DNA of 64,000 nt from Pseudomonas sp. ADAK18 (GTDB lineage Bacteria > Pseudomonadota > Gammaproteobacteria > Pseudomonadales > Pseudomonadaceae), in NCBI RefSeq assembly GCF_012935695.1, contig NZ_CP052859.1, positions 3,575,001-3,639,000 of the forward strand. The letters run 5' to 3'. This document shows, piece by piece, positions 9,538-19,544 of this stretch. Within the stretch, counting starts at the first letter, position 1. Every line of letters starts with the position of its first letter. Made by a program: the position numbers and the translations under genes. Below the pieces are notes generated by a model. It had not been told where the DNA came from. It did no database searches and saw only the letters and a program-made list of their open reading frames with translations.

Positions 9538-10836
9538 ATGTCCACCACGACGGGCAAAGGCAAAGCGATCTTTCGCGTTGTCAGCGGTAACTTTCTCGAA
9601 ATGTTCGATTTCATGGTCTACGGCTTCTATGCCACGGCCATCGCCAAGACATTTTTCCCTGCCGACAGCGCATTCGCTTCACTGATGTTGTCCCTGGCGA
9701 CCTTCGGCGCCGGCTTCCTGATGCGCCCGTTGGGGGCCATTTTCCTCGGTGCCTACATCGACCGTCACGGCCGTAAAAAGGGCCTTGTGATCACCTTGGC
9801 GCTGATGGCGGCCGGTACGATCCTGATCGCCTGCGTTCCCGGGTATGCCACCCTGGGCGTCGCCGCTCCGCTGATCGTGCTGTTTGGCCGCTTGCTGCAA
9901 GGTTTCTCCGCCGGTGTCGAGCTGGGCGGCGTGTCGGTGTACCTGGCGGAAATCGCTACACCAGGCCGCAAGGGCTTCTTCGTCAGTTGGCAGTCCGCCA
10001 GTCAGCAAGCGGCTGTAGTGTTCGCCGGCCTGCTGGGCGTGGGCCTGAACCATTGGCTGAGCCCGGAAGAAATGGGTGACTGGGGCTGGCGTGTGCCGTT
10101 CCTGATCGGCTGCCTGATCGTGCCGGTGATCTTCGTGATTCGCCGCTCGCTGGAAGAAACCCCGGAATTCCAGGCACGTAAACACCGCCCTACCCTGCAG
10201 GAAATCGTCCGTTCGATCGGTCAGAACTTCGGCATCGTCATCGCCGGCATGGCCTTGGTGGTGATGACCACTGTGTCGTTCTACCTGATCACCGCCTACA
10301 CGCCGACCTTCGGCAAGGCCGAACTGCACCTGTCAGACTTCGACGCACTGCTGGTGACTGTGTGTGTCGGCATCTCAAACTTCATCTGGCTGCCCGTGAT
10401 GGGCGCAGTATCCGACAAGATCGGCCGCAAACCCCTACTGCTGGGGGCGACCATTCTGGCGATCCTCACCGCTTACCCGGCGCTGTCCTGGCTGGTCGCC
10501 AACCCGAGCTTCAGTCACCTGCTGATTGTGTTGTTGTGGCTGTCGTTCCTGTACGGCTCGTACAACGGCGCCATGGTGGTTGCCCTGACTGAAATCATGC
10601 CGGTAGAAGTGCGTACCACCGGGTTCTCCCTCGCCTACAGCCTGGCGACGGCGACTTTTGGTGGTTTTACTCCGGCGGCCTGTACTTACTTGATCCATGT
10701 GCTGGATAACAAGGCGGCACCGGGGATCTGGCTCAGTGGCGCGGCGGTACTGGGGTTGATTGCGACGTTGATCCTGTTCAAAGGCAATCGGCATGAACTG
10801 CGGACTGCGCAGGCTTCGGTGGTTGGCGGCGCTTGA
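9538..10836 (+). CDS. MFS transporter, citrate/tricarballylate-type proton symporter
   Basis: Twelve-helix major-facilitator protein of the metabolite:H+ symporter branch (CitA/TcuC-like), predicted to import a tricarboxylate or similar organic acid. The N terminus carries [17 protein letters not shown], typical of this subfamily, and the loop 2-3 signature DRHGRKKG is present, with a degenerate repeat SDKIGRKP in the second half. The ATG at 9538 (432 aa) is preferred because GAG lies 8 nt upstream; a GTG at 9529 would add three residues. It lies where P. aeruginosa has nqr genes. No linked tricarballylate or citrate catabolic genes are seen, so the substrate is a family-level inference. Confidence 0.82.
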   Translation: MSTTTGKGKAIFRVVSGNFLEMFDFMVYGFYATAIAKTFFPADSAFASLMLSLATFGAGFLMRPLGAIFLGAYIDRHGRKKGLVITLALMAAGTILIACVPGYATLGVAAPLIVLFGRLLQGFSAGVELGGVSVYLAEIATPGRKGFFVSWQSASQQAAVVFAGLLGVGLNHWLSPEEMGDWGWRVPFLIGCLIVPVIFVIRRSLEETPEFQARKHRPTLQEIVRSIGQNFGIVIAGMALVVMTTVSFYLITAYTPTFGKAELHLSDFDALLVTVCVGISNFIWLPVMGAVSDKIGRKPLLLGATILAILTAYPALSWLVANPSFSHLLIVLLWLSFLYGSYNGAMVVALTEIMPVEVRTTGFSLAYSLATATFGGFTPAACTYLIHVLDNKAAPGIWLSGAAVLGLIATLILFKGNRHELRTAQASVVGGA

Positions 10837-10843
10837 TAGGTAG

Positions 10844-10919
10844 CCATCGCAGGCAAGCCAGCTCCCACATTTGAATGTATTCACAAATCAAAATGTGGGA
10901 GCTGGCTTACCTGCGATGG
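10844..10919. repeat. REPIN, CAGGCAAGCCAGCTCCCAC type
   Basis: Inverted pair of REP arms: CCATCGCAGGCAAGCCAGCT on the left, with a complement bearing one difference (TTACCTGCGATGG) on the right. The arm core differs from the commoner GCGAGCAAGCCCGCTCCCAC repeats in this window, so it belongs to a second REP subgroup. It follows the transporter stop codon. Confidence 0.88.
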
Positions 10920-10951
10920 GGCCAGTACAACCAACACAAAAAACTGACACA

Positions 10952-10980
10952 AAAAAGCCCCGAACCAGTCGGGGCTTTTT
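10952..10980. terminator. Bidirectional intrinsic terminator
   Basis: AAAAAGCCCCG and CGGGGCTTTTT form a perfect stem around AACCAGT between the convergent transporter and GAPDH genes. A/T tracts on both sides make it active in both directions. Confidence 0.9.
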
Positions 10981-10996
10981 CATTTGCCGCTGATGC

Positions 10997-12460
10997 TTAG
11001 CGTGGGAACGCTGGCGGGTTGACCCCGGCCATGTCTTCCATCACGCGAACCACCTGGCAGCTGTAACCGAATTCGTTGTCGTACCAAACGTACAGAACAA
11101 CACGGTTGTCTTGGGTGATGGTTGCCTCGGCATCCACCACGCCAGCGTGACGCGAGCCAACGAAGTCGGTGGAGACCACTTCCTGGGAATTGACGAAGTC
11201 GATTTGCTTATGCAAATCGGAGTGCAGCGCCATGTAGCGCAGGTACTCGTTCATCTCTTCACGGGTGGCGGCTTTCTCAAGGTTCAGGTTGAGAATGGCC
11301 ATCGACACGTTCGGCGTCGGAACACGGATCGCGTTACCGGTCAGCTTGCCGGCCAGCTCAGGCAGGGCCTTGGCAGCAGCGGTAGCCGCACCGGTCTCGG
11401 TGATGACCATGTTCAACGCGGCGCTACGGCCACGGCGATCACCTTTGTGGAAGTTGTCGATCAGGTTCTGGTCGTTGGTGTACGAGTGAACCGTTTCAAC
11501 GTGACCGTTAACGATGCCGAACTTGTCATTCACAGCTTTCAGCACCGGCACGATGGCGTTGGTGGTGCAGGAAGCGGCGGACACGATCTTGTCGTCAGCG
11601 GTGATTTCACCATGGTTGATGCCGTGCACGATGTTCTTCAGCTTGCCTTTGCCAGGCGCAGTCAGAACAACGCGGTCGATACCCGGGCAGGCCAAGTGCT
11701 GACCCAGGCCTTCGGCGTCACGCCACACACCGGTGTTGTCCACCAGCAGTGCGTCCTTGATGCCGTACTGGGTGTAATCCACCTCAGCCGGGTTCTTCGC
11801 GTAGATCACCTGGATCAGGTTACCGTTGGCGGTGATGGTGTTGTTTTCTTCGTCGATGACGATGGTGCCGTTGAACGGACCGTGTACCGAGTCGCGACGC
11901 AGCAGGCTTGCGCGTTTGGTCAGGTCGTTGTCGGCACCTTTACGCACAACGATGGCGCGCAAGCGCAGGCCGTCGCCGCCACCGGTTTTTTCGATCAGGA
12001 TACGCGCCAGCAGACGGCCGATACGACCGAAGCCGTAAAGCACAACGTCCGTGCCTTTGCGGGCCGAAGCGTTCTGCTGGCCAACCACGTCGGCCATTTC
12101 TTCACGGACGAACTGCTCAGCAGTGCGGCCATTGGCTTCGTTGCGGAATTTGTAGGCCAACTTGCCCAGGTCTACCGAGGCCGCGCCGAGCTTGAGCTCG
12201 CTCATGGCTTTGAGCAGAGGGAATGTTTCGTGGACGGAGAGTTCGCTATCGTCGGCAGAACGATGGCGAGCAAAGCGATGAGCCTTGAGAATCGCGATGA
12301 CTGATTGGTTGATCAGGCTGCGGCCATAGATCGAGCTCACCACATTGTTATTGCGGTATAGCTGACCGATAAGCGGAATCATCGCTTCAGCGAGTGCTTC
12401 ACGGTCGATCCATTCACCAAGACACTGGTCGGGCTTCTGAGTCACGGGAACCTTCCACAT
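10997..12460 (-). CDS. gap: Glyceraldehyde-3-phosphate dehydrogenase with long N-terminal extension
   Basis: Oxidises glyceraldehyde-3-phosphate (or works in the gluconeogenic direction) in the cytoplasm. 487 aa, against about 335 for ordinary GAPDH: about 130 extra residues precede the Rossmann fold VVLYGFGRIGRLLARIL. The catalytic cysteine lies in SAASCTTNAIVPVL. This long form is the second GAPDH type of pseudomonads (PA3001-like, from memory), distinct from the glycolytic copy in the zwf-edd region. The annotated ATG at 12460 lacks a good ribosome-binding site, whereas a GTG at 12445 has GGAAGG 5 nt upstream and would give a 482-aa protein starting at TQKPDQ; the shorter start is quite possible. 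Divergent from mfd. Confidence 0.9.
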   Translation of the reverse strand: MWKVPVTQKPDQCLGEWIDREALAEAMIPLIGQLYRNNNVVSSIYGRSLINQSVIAILKAHRFARHRSADDSELSVHETFPLLKAMSELKLGAASVDLGKLAYKFRNEANGRTAEQFVREEMADVVGQQNASARKGTDVVLYGFGRIGRLLARILIEKTGGGDGLRLRAIVVRKGADNDLTKRASLLRRDSVHGPFNGTIVIDEENNTITANGNLIQVIYAKNPAEVDYTQYGIKDALLVDNTGVWRDAEGLGQHLACPGIDRVVLTAPGKGKLKNIVHGINHGEITADDKIVSAASCTTNAIVPVLKAVNDKFGIVNGHVETVHSYTNDQNLIDNFHKGDRRGRSAALNMVITETGAATAAAKALPELAGKLTGNAIRVPTPNVSMAILNLNLEKAATREEMNEYLRYMALHSDLHKQIDFVNSQEVVSTDFVGSRHAGVVDAEATITQDNRVVLYVWYDNEFGYSCQVVRVMEDMAGVNPPAFPR

Positions 12461-12799
12461 GTAGGGGCAGAAAAAAGGGGCTACATTATGCCGCCCGACT
12501 GCCCTTGGAGCAATGCGCGCTCCGCAACAAAACCTCTTGCAAAAAAATATCACCGCGCTGGAGCCCAGTAAATACGTGGCTTTCAGCGCACCCCTTGCGG
12601 GACCTCCAGAGCAAAGTGTCCGTAACCCTCCGAAAAATACGCTGTTTTCAGCACTACATAATGAGTCAAAAGACAGCTTTGTTTGTCTTAGCCACTACAT
12701 TTCCCTCAATACGTATTAGGCACAGTCAGCAACTGACAGGCGGCACCCTGGGCCGTTACAATTACCGACTTTGTCGCAACGCTTGGAGCTCAACCTTCC
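12461..12799. other. Intergenic region between divergent gap and mfd
   Basis: About 340 bp with no convincing gene. It should hold the two divergent promoters. An A+T-rich stretch lies around 12630-12720, but no clear operator, hairpin or RNA gene could be recognised. Confidence 0.6.
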
Positions 12800-15700
12800 G
12801 TGCCCGTTCTGCGTCTACCGCTACTCCCTGCCGAGGCAGGTAAACAGCATTGGGGCAATTTGCCCGGTGCCGCCCTGAGCCTGGCCATTGCCGAGGCTGC
12901 CAGCGCAGCCAAGCGCTTTACCCTGCTGCTCACCGCCGACAGCCAAAGCGCCGAGCGACTGGAGCAGGAGCTGAGCTTCTTCGCCCCCGATTTGCCGGTG
13001 CTGCATTTCCCGGACTGGGAAACTCTGCCCTACGATCTGTTTTCGCCGCACCAGGACATCATCTCCCAGCGAATCGCCAGCCTTTATCGCCTGCCGGAGC
13101 TGGCCCATGGTGTGCTGGTGGTGCCAATCACCACGGCGCTGCACCGCCTGGCGCCGACCAAATTCCTGCTGGGCAGCAGCCTGGTGCTGGATATCGGCCA
13201 GAAGCTCGACGTGGAACAGATGCGCACCCGGCTTGAAGCCAGCGGTTATCGTTGCGTCGACACGGTGTACGAACACGGTGAGTTCGCGGTACGCGGCGCC
13301 TTGATCGACCTGTTCCCGATGGGCAGCAAACTGCCTTATCGGATCGACCTGTTCGACGACGAAATCGAAACCCTGCGCACCTTCGATCCGGAAAACCAGC
13401 GTTCCATCGACAAGGTCGAGTCGGTCAAGCTGCTGCCGGCACGGGAATTCCCGCTGCAAAAAGATGCCGTCACGCGTTTCAAGGCGCGTTTTCGCGAGCG
13501 CTTTGATGTGGACTTCCGTCGCTGCCCGATCTTTCAGGACTTGAGCAGCGGGATTACTCCCGCCGGTATCGAGTACTACCTGCCGCTGTTCTTCGACGAG
13601 ACCTCGACGCTCTTCGATTACCTGCCCCAGGACACCCAAGTGTTCTCGTTGCCAGGTATTGAACAGGCCGCGGAAAACTTCTGGAATGACGTGCGCAACC
13701 GGTATGAAGAGCGCCGCGTCGATCCTTCCCGGCCTTTATTACCACCGGCCGAATTGTTCCTGCCGGTGGAAGACTGCTTCGCCCGCCTGAAAAACTGGCC
13801 ACGGGTGGTTGCCAGCCAACAGGACGTGGAAACCGGCGTTGGCCGTGAGCGTTTCCCAGCTCAAGCCTTGCCCAATCTCGCGATTGAAGCCAAAGCCAGC
13901 CAACCTCTCGAAGCGCTTTCGAACTTTCTCGGCGACTTCCCTGGCCGCGTGCTGTTTACTGCCGAATCCGCCGGGCGTCGTGAAGTGCTGCTGGAACTGC
14001 TGGAACGCCTGAAGCTGCGACCAAAAACCGTCGACAGCTGGCCGGACTTTGTCGCCAGCAAACATCGCCTGGCAATCACCATTGCGCCGCTGGATGAAGG
14101 CCTGTTGCTGGATGATCCGGCCCTGGCGCTGATTGCCGAAAGCCCGCTGTTCGGTCAACGCGTGATGCAGCGTCGCCGTCGCGAAAAACGCGCCGATGCC
14201 AACAACGATGCCGTGATCAAGAACCTCACCGAGCTGCGCGAAGGCGCGCCGGTGGTGCATATCGACCACGGTGTCGGCCGCTACCTGGGCCTGCAGACCC
14301 TGGAAATCGACAATCAGGTCGCCGAATTCCTCACCATGGAGTACGCCGAGGGCGCCAAGCTGTATGTGCCCGTGGCCAACCTGCACCTGATCGCCCGCTA
14401 TACCGGCAGCGACGACGCCCTGGCGCCGTTGCACCGCCTGGGTTCCGAGACCTGGCAGAAAGCCAAGCGCAAAGCAGCCGAACAAGTGCGCGACGTGGCC
14501 GCCGAGTTGCTGGACATTTATGCCCGCCGCGCTGCGCGTGAAGGGTATGCGTTCGCCGACCCGAAAGCCGACTACGCCACCTTCAGCGCCGGCTTCGCTT
14601 TCGAAGAAACCCCGGACCAGCAAACCACCATCGACGCCGTGCGCGCCGATATGCTCGCGCCCAAGCCGATGGATCGCCTGGTCTGCGGCGACGTGGGTTT
14701 CGGCAAGACCGAAGTGGCCATGCGTGCAGCCTTTATTGCGGTACACGGCGGGCGCCAAGTGGCGATCCTGGTGCCGACCACCCTGCTCGCCCAGCAGCAC
14801 TACAACAGCTTCCGCGACCGCTTTGCCGATTGGCCGGTGAGCGTGGAAGTGATGAGCCGCTTCAAGTCCGCCAAGGAAGTGAACGCCGCCATCGCTGATC
14901 TGGCAGAAGGCAAGATCGATATTGTTATCGGCACTCACAAGTTGCTGTCGGACGATGTGAAGATCAAAAACCTTGGGTTGGTGATCATCGACGAAGAGCA
15001 CCGCTTCGGTGTCCGTCAGAAGGAACAGCTCAAGGCCCTGCGCAGTGAAGTCGACATCCTGACCCTCACCGCCACGCCAATCCCACGCACGCTGAACATG
15101 GCGGTGTCGGGCATGCGCGACCTGTCGATCATTGCCACGCCGCCAGCGCGTCGTTTGTCGGTACGCACCTTCGTCATGGAGCAGAACAAAAGTACGGTCA
15201 AGGAAGCGTTGCTGCGTGAGTTACTGCGTGGCGGCCAGGTCTACTATCTGCACAACGATGTGAAAACCATCGAGAAGTGCGCCGCCGACCTCGCCGAACT
15301 GGTACCGGAAGCCCGAATCGCCATCGGCCACGGGCAGATGCGCGAGCGCGATCTCGAACAGGTGATGAGCGACTTCTACCACAAGCGCTTCAACGTGCTG
15401 ATTGCCTCGACCATCATCGAGACCGGCATTGACGTGCCGAGCGCCAACACCATCATCATCGAGCGTGCCGACAAGTTCGGCCTGGCGCAGTTGCACCAGT
15501 TGCGCGGCCGGGTCGGGCGCAGTCACCACCAGGCGTATGCCTATTTGCTCACGCCGCCGCGTCAGCAGATCACCTCCGACGCCGAGAAGCGCCTGGAAGC
15601 CATCGCCAACACCCAGGACCTGGGCGCCGGCTTCGTGCTGGCCACCAACGACCTGGAAATCCGTGGCGCCGGCGAACTGCTGGGGGATGGCCAGAGCGGG

Positions 15701-16249
15701 CAGATCCAGGCGGTGGGTTTCACCCTTTATATGGAAATGCTCGAGCGCGCCGTGAAAGCCATCCGCAAGGGTGAGCAACCGAACCTGGATCAACCGCTGG
15801 GTGGTGGCCCGGAAATCAACCTGCGCTTGCCTGCGTTGATTCCCGAAGACTACTTGCCGGATGTGCATGCGCGGCTGATTCTGTACAAACGTATCGCCTC
15901 GGCCACCGACGAAGAGGGTCTCAAGGACCTGCAAGTGGAAATGATCGACCGCTTCGGCCTGCTGCCCGAACCGACCAAGAACCTGGTGCGCCTGACCCTG
16001 CTCAAATTGCAGGCCGAGCAACTGGGGATCAAGAAGGTCGACGCCGGGCCGCAAGGTGGGCGCATCGAGTTCGAAGCGCAGACGCCGGTGGATCCACTGG
16101 TGTTGATCAAGCTGATTCAGGGCCAACCCAATCGCTACAAGTTCGAAGGGGCTACGCTGTTCAAGTTCATGGTGCCGATGGAACGTGCCGAAGAACGCTT
16201 TAATACATTGGAGGCGCTGTTTGAGCGCCTCATCCCGAAATCTGCTTGA
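12800..16249 (+). CDS. mfd: Transcription-repair coupling factor Mfd
   Basis: ATP-dependent translocase that removes RNA polymerase stalled at DNA lesions and recruits UvrA to start nucleotide-excision repair. 1149 aa. Order of domains: UvrB-like N terminus (about 1-330), RNA-polymerase interaction domain with VHIDHGVGRYLGL (about 490), helicase core with Walker A CGDVGFGKTEVAM (about 630) and IIDEEHRFGVRQK (about 730), second RecA lobe with LIASTIIETGIDVP and HQLRGRVGRS, and a C-terminal TRCF domain. The GTG start at 12800 matches the conserved MPVLRLP-type N terminus; GGAG lies about 12 nt upstream. The csiV-like gene follows after 10 bp, its ribosome-binding site overlapping the mfd stop. 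Confidence 0.96.
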   Translation: MPVLRLPLLPAEAGKQHWGNLPGAALSLAIAEAASAAKRFTLLLTADSQSAERLEQELSFFAPDLPVLHFPDWETLPYDLFSPHQDIISQRIASLYRLPELAHGVLVVPITTALHRLAPTKFLLGSSLVLDIGQKLDVEQMRTRLEASGYRCVDTVYEHGEFAVRGALIDLFPMGSKLPYRIDLFDDEIETLRTFDPENQRSIDKVESVKLLPAREFPLQKDAVTRFKARFRERFDVDFRRCPIFQDLSSGITPAGIEYYLPLFFDETSTLFDYLPQDTQVFSLPGIEQAAENFWNDVRNRYEERRVDPSRPLLPPAELFLPVEDCFARLKNWPRVVASQQDVETGVGRERFPAQALPNLAIEAKASQPLEALSNFLGDFPGRVLFTAESAGRREVLLELLERLKLRPKTVDSWPDFVASKHRLAITIAPLDEGLLLDDPALALIAESPLFGQRVMQRRRREKRADANNDAVIKNLTELREGAPVVHIDHGVGRYLGLQTLEIDNQVAEFLTMEYAEGAKLYVPVANLHLIARYTGSDDALAPLHRLGSETWQKAKRKAAEQVRDVAAELLDIYARRAAREGYAFADPKADYATFSAGFAFEETPDQQTTIDAVRADMLAPKPMDRLVCGDVGFGKTEVAMRAAFIAVHGGRQVAILVPTTLLAQQHYNSFRDRFADWPVSVEVMSRFKSAKEVNAAIADLAEGKIDIVIGTHKLLSDDVKIKNLGLVIIDEEHRFGVRQKEQLKALRSEVDILTLTATPIPRTLNMAVSGMRDLSIIATPPARRLSVRTFVMEQNKSTVKEALLRELLRGGQVYYLHNDVKTIEKCAADLAELVPEARIAIGHGQMRERDLEQVMSDFYHKRFNVLIASTIIETGIDVPSANTIIIERADKFGLAQLHQLRGRVGRSHHQAYAYLLTPPRQQITSDAEKRLEAIANTQDLGAGFVLATNDLEIRGAGELLGDGQSGQIQAVGFTLYMEMLERAVKAIRKGEQPNLDQPLGGGPEINLRLPALIPEDYLPDVHARLILYKRIASATDEEGLKDLQVEMIDRFGLLPEPTKNLVRLTLLKLQAEQLGIKKVDAGPQGGRIEFEAQTPVDPLVLIKLIQGQPNRYKFEGATLFKFMVPMERAEERFNTLEALFERLIPKSA

Positions 16250-16259
16250 AGGACGCCCC

Positions 16260-16829
16260 ATGCGCCTGTTCCGCATTCTGAGCTTGTTGTTGGTGGTCGT
16301 CGCACCGTCGGCGTTTGCCGATAGCCTGTATCAGGTAGAAATGATCCTGATCCGCCAGAATGCGGAACCGGTGATTAACAGCCGCGCAGCCCCAGAAGAC
16401 TGGGCCGCCGGGGCGCCACGCCTGGGCACCGATAAAATGAGCCCACCGCGGCTGACGAACATTATCGACAAGCTCCGCACTGACAGTAATTACACCGTGT
16501 TGCTGCACAAAGCATGGGAACAGAGCCTCGGCGAGCAACCGGTCAAGCTGGCCATCAGCGACGGTCAGGAACAGTTCGGTCAATTTCCTATTGAGGGCAC
16601 CCTGAACCTGCAACTGGGCCGTTTTACCGACATGGATGCAGACTTCTGGGTCAACCAGTTCGACAGCAATGGCAGCGTGATCGCCAGTGAACACCTCAAT
16701 CAAAAAGACGTGCGCACCAAGAATAACCAGCTCAACTACCTGGACGGCGGCCACCTGGCCCTGCTGATCAAGATCACCTCGCTGACCGCTAAGCCGCCCA
16801 GCGCACCACCGCCCGAGCTTCAGGACTGA
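16260..16829 (+). CDS. CsiV-family periplasmic protein
   Basis: 189-aa exported protein. Residues 1-20 (MRLFRILSLLLVVVAPSAFA) are a clear Sec signal peptide. The mature part starts DSLYQVEMILIRQNAE and has the LYQVEMILI and GHLALLIKI-like strands of the CsiV family (PF10972). CsiV in Shewanella is a peptidoglycan-binding protein needed for chemotaxis-linked c-di-GMP or cell-envelope functions; the role in Pseudomonas is not established. The start is ATG 16260, with AAGGA overlapping the mfd stop codon, so it is probably co-transcribed with mfd (PA3003 position, from memory). Confidence 0.78.
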   Translation: MRLFRILSLLLVVVAPSAFADSLYQVEMILIRQNAEPVINSRAAPEDWAAGAPRLGTDKMSPPRLTNIIDKLRTDSNYTVLLHKAWEQSLGEQPVKLAISDGQEQFGQFPIEGTLNLQLGRFTDMDADFWVNQFDSNGSVIASEHLNQKDVRTKNNQLNYLDGGHLALLIKITSLTAKPPSAPPPELQD

Positions 16830-16838
16830 TCCTGCGCC

Positions 16839-19532
16839 ATGCCCCTGACGTCGTCGTTGACCAAACCCCTGGCCCCTTCATGGGCCAACCGCTTCAAAGA
16901 GCAAAGCCTTGAGCGCGGCCGGCGCTACGCCCTGGAAAACCGCGTGCGGATCGTCGAGTCCGGCGACAGCACGATCATTGCCAGCTGCGAGGGCTCGGGC
17001 GGCAATGTCTATCGCCAGACCATCGAGTTACGCGAGTCAGCCAAGGGCACTTTGATTCTGGTGGACAGCCGCTGCACTTGCCCTGTGCACACCAATTGCA
17101 AACACATCGCTGCGGTGCTGCTCAAGGTTCAGGAAACCCTGGCCTACCCGGCAGCCGCCAAAGATGCCGAACTGCTGGAAAAGCTCCAGGCGGTGCTGGA
17201 CAACCGTGTGGTGTTGCCCCAAGTGGTGCTGGACGACGTGCAGCCGGTGCCGCGCCTATGGCTGGCGAGTATCGAGTTCAGCGCGTTCGAACCCCGCAAC
17301 GGCAAGATGCAGCGTTATATCCAGCATCGCGCGGCGCTGTCGTTCAATTATCAAGGCAACTACGTCAGTGGGCAGAAGAATGCCGACATCATCGTCCGCC
17401 AGGAAACGCAAAGCCTGCGGATCAAGCGCCATCCTGAAGTGGAACAACAGTTTCGCGAACAACTGCGCTTGCTTGGCTTCAAGATCGCCACCCGCCAGAG
17501 CAAGGCCCTGCCGGAGAGTGCTGGCGAACTGTTCGAAATGGTCAATGACAGCGCCTGGCTGAACTTCACCCTGAATGCTTCGCCCGGGTTACGCGCCCAA
17601 GGCTGGGAATTGCAGATAGATGAAGATTTCGGCTTCGACCTGACGGCCGTGGACGACTGGTACGCCACCGTCGATGAAGTTCCGGAGCGCGACTGGTTCG
17701 ACCTGGAGCTGGGGATCATCGTCAACGGCGAGCGGCTGAGCCTGCTGCCGATCCTGTTGAACCTGATGCGCTCCCACACCGAGATCCTCAACCCGGAAAA
17801 ACTCGCCCGCCGCCGCGATGACGAACTGATCCTGGTGAACATCCCGGCCCTGCCCAACGGCGGCCACGGACCTCTGCAAGTTGCCCTGCCCTACGGCCGG
17901 CTGAAACCGGTGCTGGCCACGCTTGGCGAGTTCTACCTGCAAGAGCCTGGCACCACCACATTGCGCCTGAGCAAGGCCGACGCAATCCGCCTCAACCCGC
18001 TGGAAGACCTGCCGCTGCAATGGGAAGGTGGTGAGCAAATCCGCAACTTCGCCCAGCGCCTGCGGGACATCAAGGATTTCACCGCCACGGCACCCGAAGG
18101 CCTGAATGCGACCTTGCGCCCCTACCAGCTGGAAGGTTTGAGCTGGATGCAGTCGCTGCGGCAACTGGAAGTCGGCGGGATTCTTGCGGACGACATGGGC
18201 CTGGGAAAAACCCTACAAACCCTGGCGCATATTCTCAGCGAAAAAATCGCCGGGCGTCTGGATCGCCCGTGCATGGTGGTGATGCCCACCAGCCTGATTC
18301 CTAACTGGCTTGACGAGGCCGCGCACTTCACACCGCAGCTCAAGGTGCTGGCGCTGTACGGTGCCGGGCGCAAAAAGCACTTCGCACAACTGCAGGACTA
18401 CGACCTGCTGCTCACCACCTATGCCTTGCTGCCCAAGGACATTGAGCCACTGGCCGCCCAGCCCTTGCACGTACTGATCCTCGACGAAGCCCAGTACATC
18501 AAGAACCCCACCAGCAAGGCCGCCCAGGCCGCGCGCGAGCTGAATGCCCATCAGCGCCTGTGCCTTTCAGGTACGCCGCTGGAAAATCACTTGGGCGAGC
18601 TGTGGTCGCTGTTTCACTTCCTGTTGCCGGGTTGGCTGGGGGACGTGAAAAGCTTTAATCGTGATTACCGCGTGCCCATCGAAAAGCGTGCCAGTGAAGT
18701 GCGATTGCAGCACCTTAACGGTCGGATCAAACCCTTCCTGCTGCGCCGTACCAAGGAGCAGGTAGCAACGGAGTTACCGCCCAAGACCGAAATCATCCAC
18801 TGGGTCGACCTCAACGAGGCCCAGCGCGACGTGTATGAAACCATGCGCCTGGCCATGGACAAGAAAGTCCGCGATGAGATCACCCTCAAGGGCGTGGCCC
18901 GCAGCCAGATCATCATCCTGGAAGCGCTGCTCAAGTTGCGTCAGGTGTGCTGTGATTTGCGCCTGGTGAACGACGCGACCCTGCCCACACGAGGTAGCAG
19001 CTCGGGCAAGCTCGACAGCCTGATGGAAATGCTTGAGGAGTTGTTTGCCGAAGGACGCAGGATTCTGCTGTTTTCCCAGTTCACTTCAATGCTCAGCCTG
19101 ATCGAAGTAGAACTGAAGAAGCGCAACGCTGCCTACGCGCTGTTGACCGGCCAAACCCGTGATCGGCGTACGCCGGTGAAAGACTTCCAGAGCGGCAAGT
19201 TGCAGATATTCCTGATCAGCCTCAAGGCAGGCGGTGTCGGGCTCAACCTGACGGAAGCCGACACGGTGATTCACTACGACCCGTGGTGGAACCCGGCCAC
19301 CGAAAACCAGGCGACCGACCGTGCGTATCGCATTGGCCAGGAGAAGCCGGTGTTCGTCTACAAGATGATTGCCCGGGGTACCGTGGAAGAGAAAATCCAG
19401 CATTTGCAGAAGGAAAAGTCTGACCTCGCGGCGGGCGTTCTGGATGGGCGGACGACGGGGGATTGGAAATTGGGCAATGAGGATATTGAGGCGTTGTTTG
19501 CGCCGTTGCCTCACAAACAGGAAAAGCGCTGA
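16839..19532 (+). CDS. SWIM zinc-finger SNF2-family helicase/ATPase
   Basis: 897-aa putative DNA translocase. A SWIM zinc finger lies near the N terminus (C79, C81, C87, H89 in CTCPVHTNCKH). A middle region of unknown fold follows, then the SNF2 motor: DDMGLGKTLQTL (about residue 455), DEAQ box LILDEAQYIKN (D549), and the C-terminal lobe with LFSQFTSML, ISLKAGGVGLNL and YDPWWNPATENQATDRAYRIGQ. It belongs to the bacterial RapA/HepA-like SNF2 group without the RNA-polymerase-binding domains of RapA. It starts 9 bp after the csiV-like stop, so it may share a transcript with mfd, which would suggest a DNA-repair or transcription role. That link is inference from position only. Confidence 0.85.
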   Translation: MPLTSSLTKPLAPSWANRFKEQSLERGRRYALENRVRIVESGDSTIIASCEGSGGNVYRQTIELRESAKGTLILVDSRCTCPVHTNCKHIAAVLLKVQETLAYPAAAKDAELLEKLQAVLDNRVVLPQVVLDDVQPVPRLWLASIEFSAFEPRNGKMQRYIQHRAALSFNYQGNYVSGQKNADIIVRQETQSLRIKRHPEVEQQFREQLRLLGFKIATRQSKALPESAGELFEMVNDSAWLNFTLNASPGLRAQGWELQIDEDFGFDLTAVDDWYATVDEVPERDWFDLELGIIVNGERLSLLPILLNLMRSHTEILNPEKLARRRDDELILVNIPALPNGGHGPLQVALPYGRLKPVLATLGEFYLQEPGTTTLRLSKADAIRLNPLEDLPLQWEGGEQIRNFAQRLRDIKDFTATAPEGLNATLRPYQLEGLSWMQSLRQLEVGGILADDMGLGKTLQTLAHILSEKIAGRLDRPCMVVMPTSLIPNWLDEAAHFTPQLKVLALYGAGRKKHFAQLQDYDLLLTTYALLPKDIEPLAAQPLHVLILDEAQYIKNPTSKAAQAARELNAHQRLCLSGTPLENHLGELWSLFHFLLPGWLGDVKSFNRDYRVPIEKRASEVRLQHLNGRIKPFLLRRTKEQVATELPPKTEIIHWVDLNEAQRDVYETMRLAMDKKVRDEITLKGVARSQIIILEALLKLRQVCCDLRLVNDATLPTRGSSSGKLDSLMEMLEELFAEGRRILLFSQFTSMLSLIEVELKKRNAAYALLTGQTRDRRTPVKDFQSGKLQIFLISLKAGGVGLNLTEADTVIHYDPWWNPATENQATDRAYRIGQEKPVFVYKMIARGTVEEKIQHLQKEKSDLAAGVLDGRTTGDWKLGNEDIEALFAPLPHKQEKR

Positions 19533-19544
19533 CGGTTAGATTGC

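Noticed and set aside
13739..15001. Minus-strand open frame of 420 codons inside mfd
   Set aside because: Fully antisense to the conserved helicase core of Mfd, with no start signals or recognisable domain.
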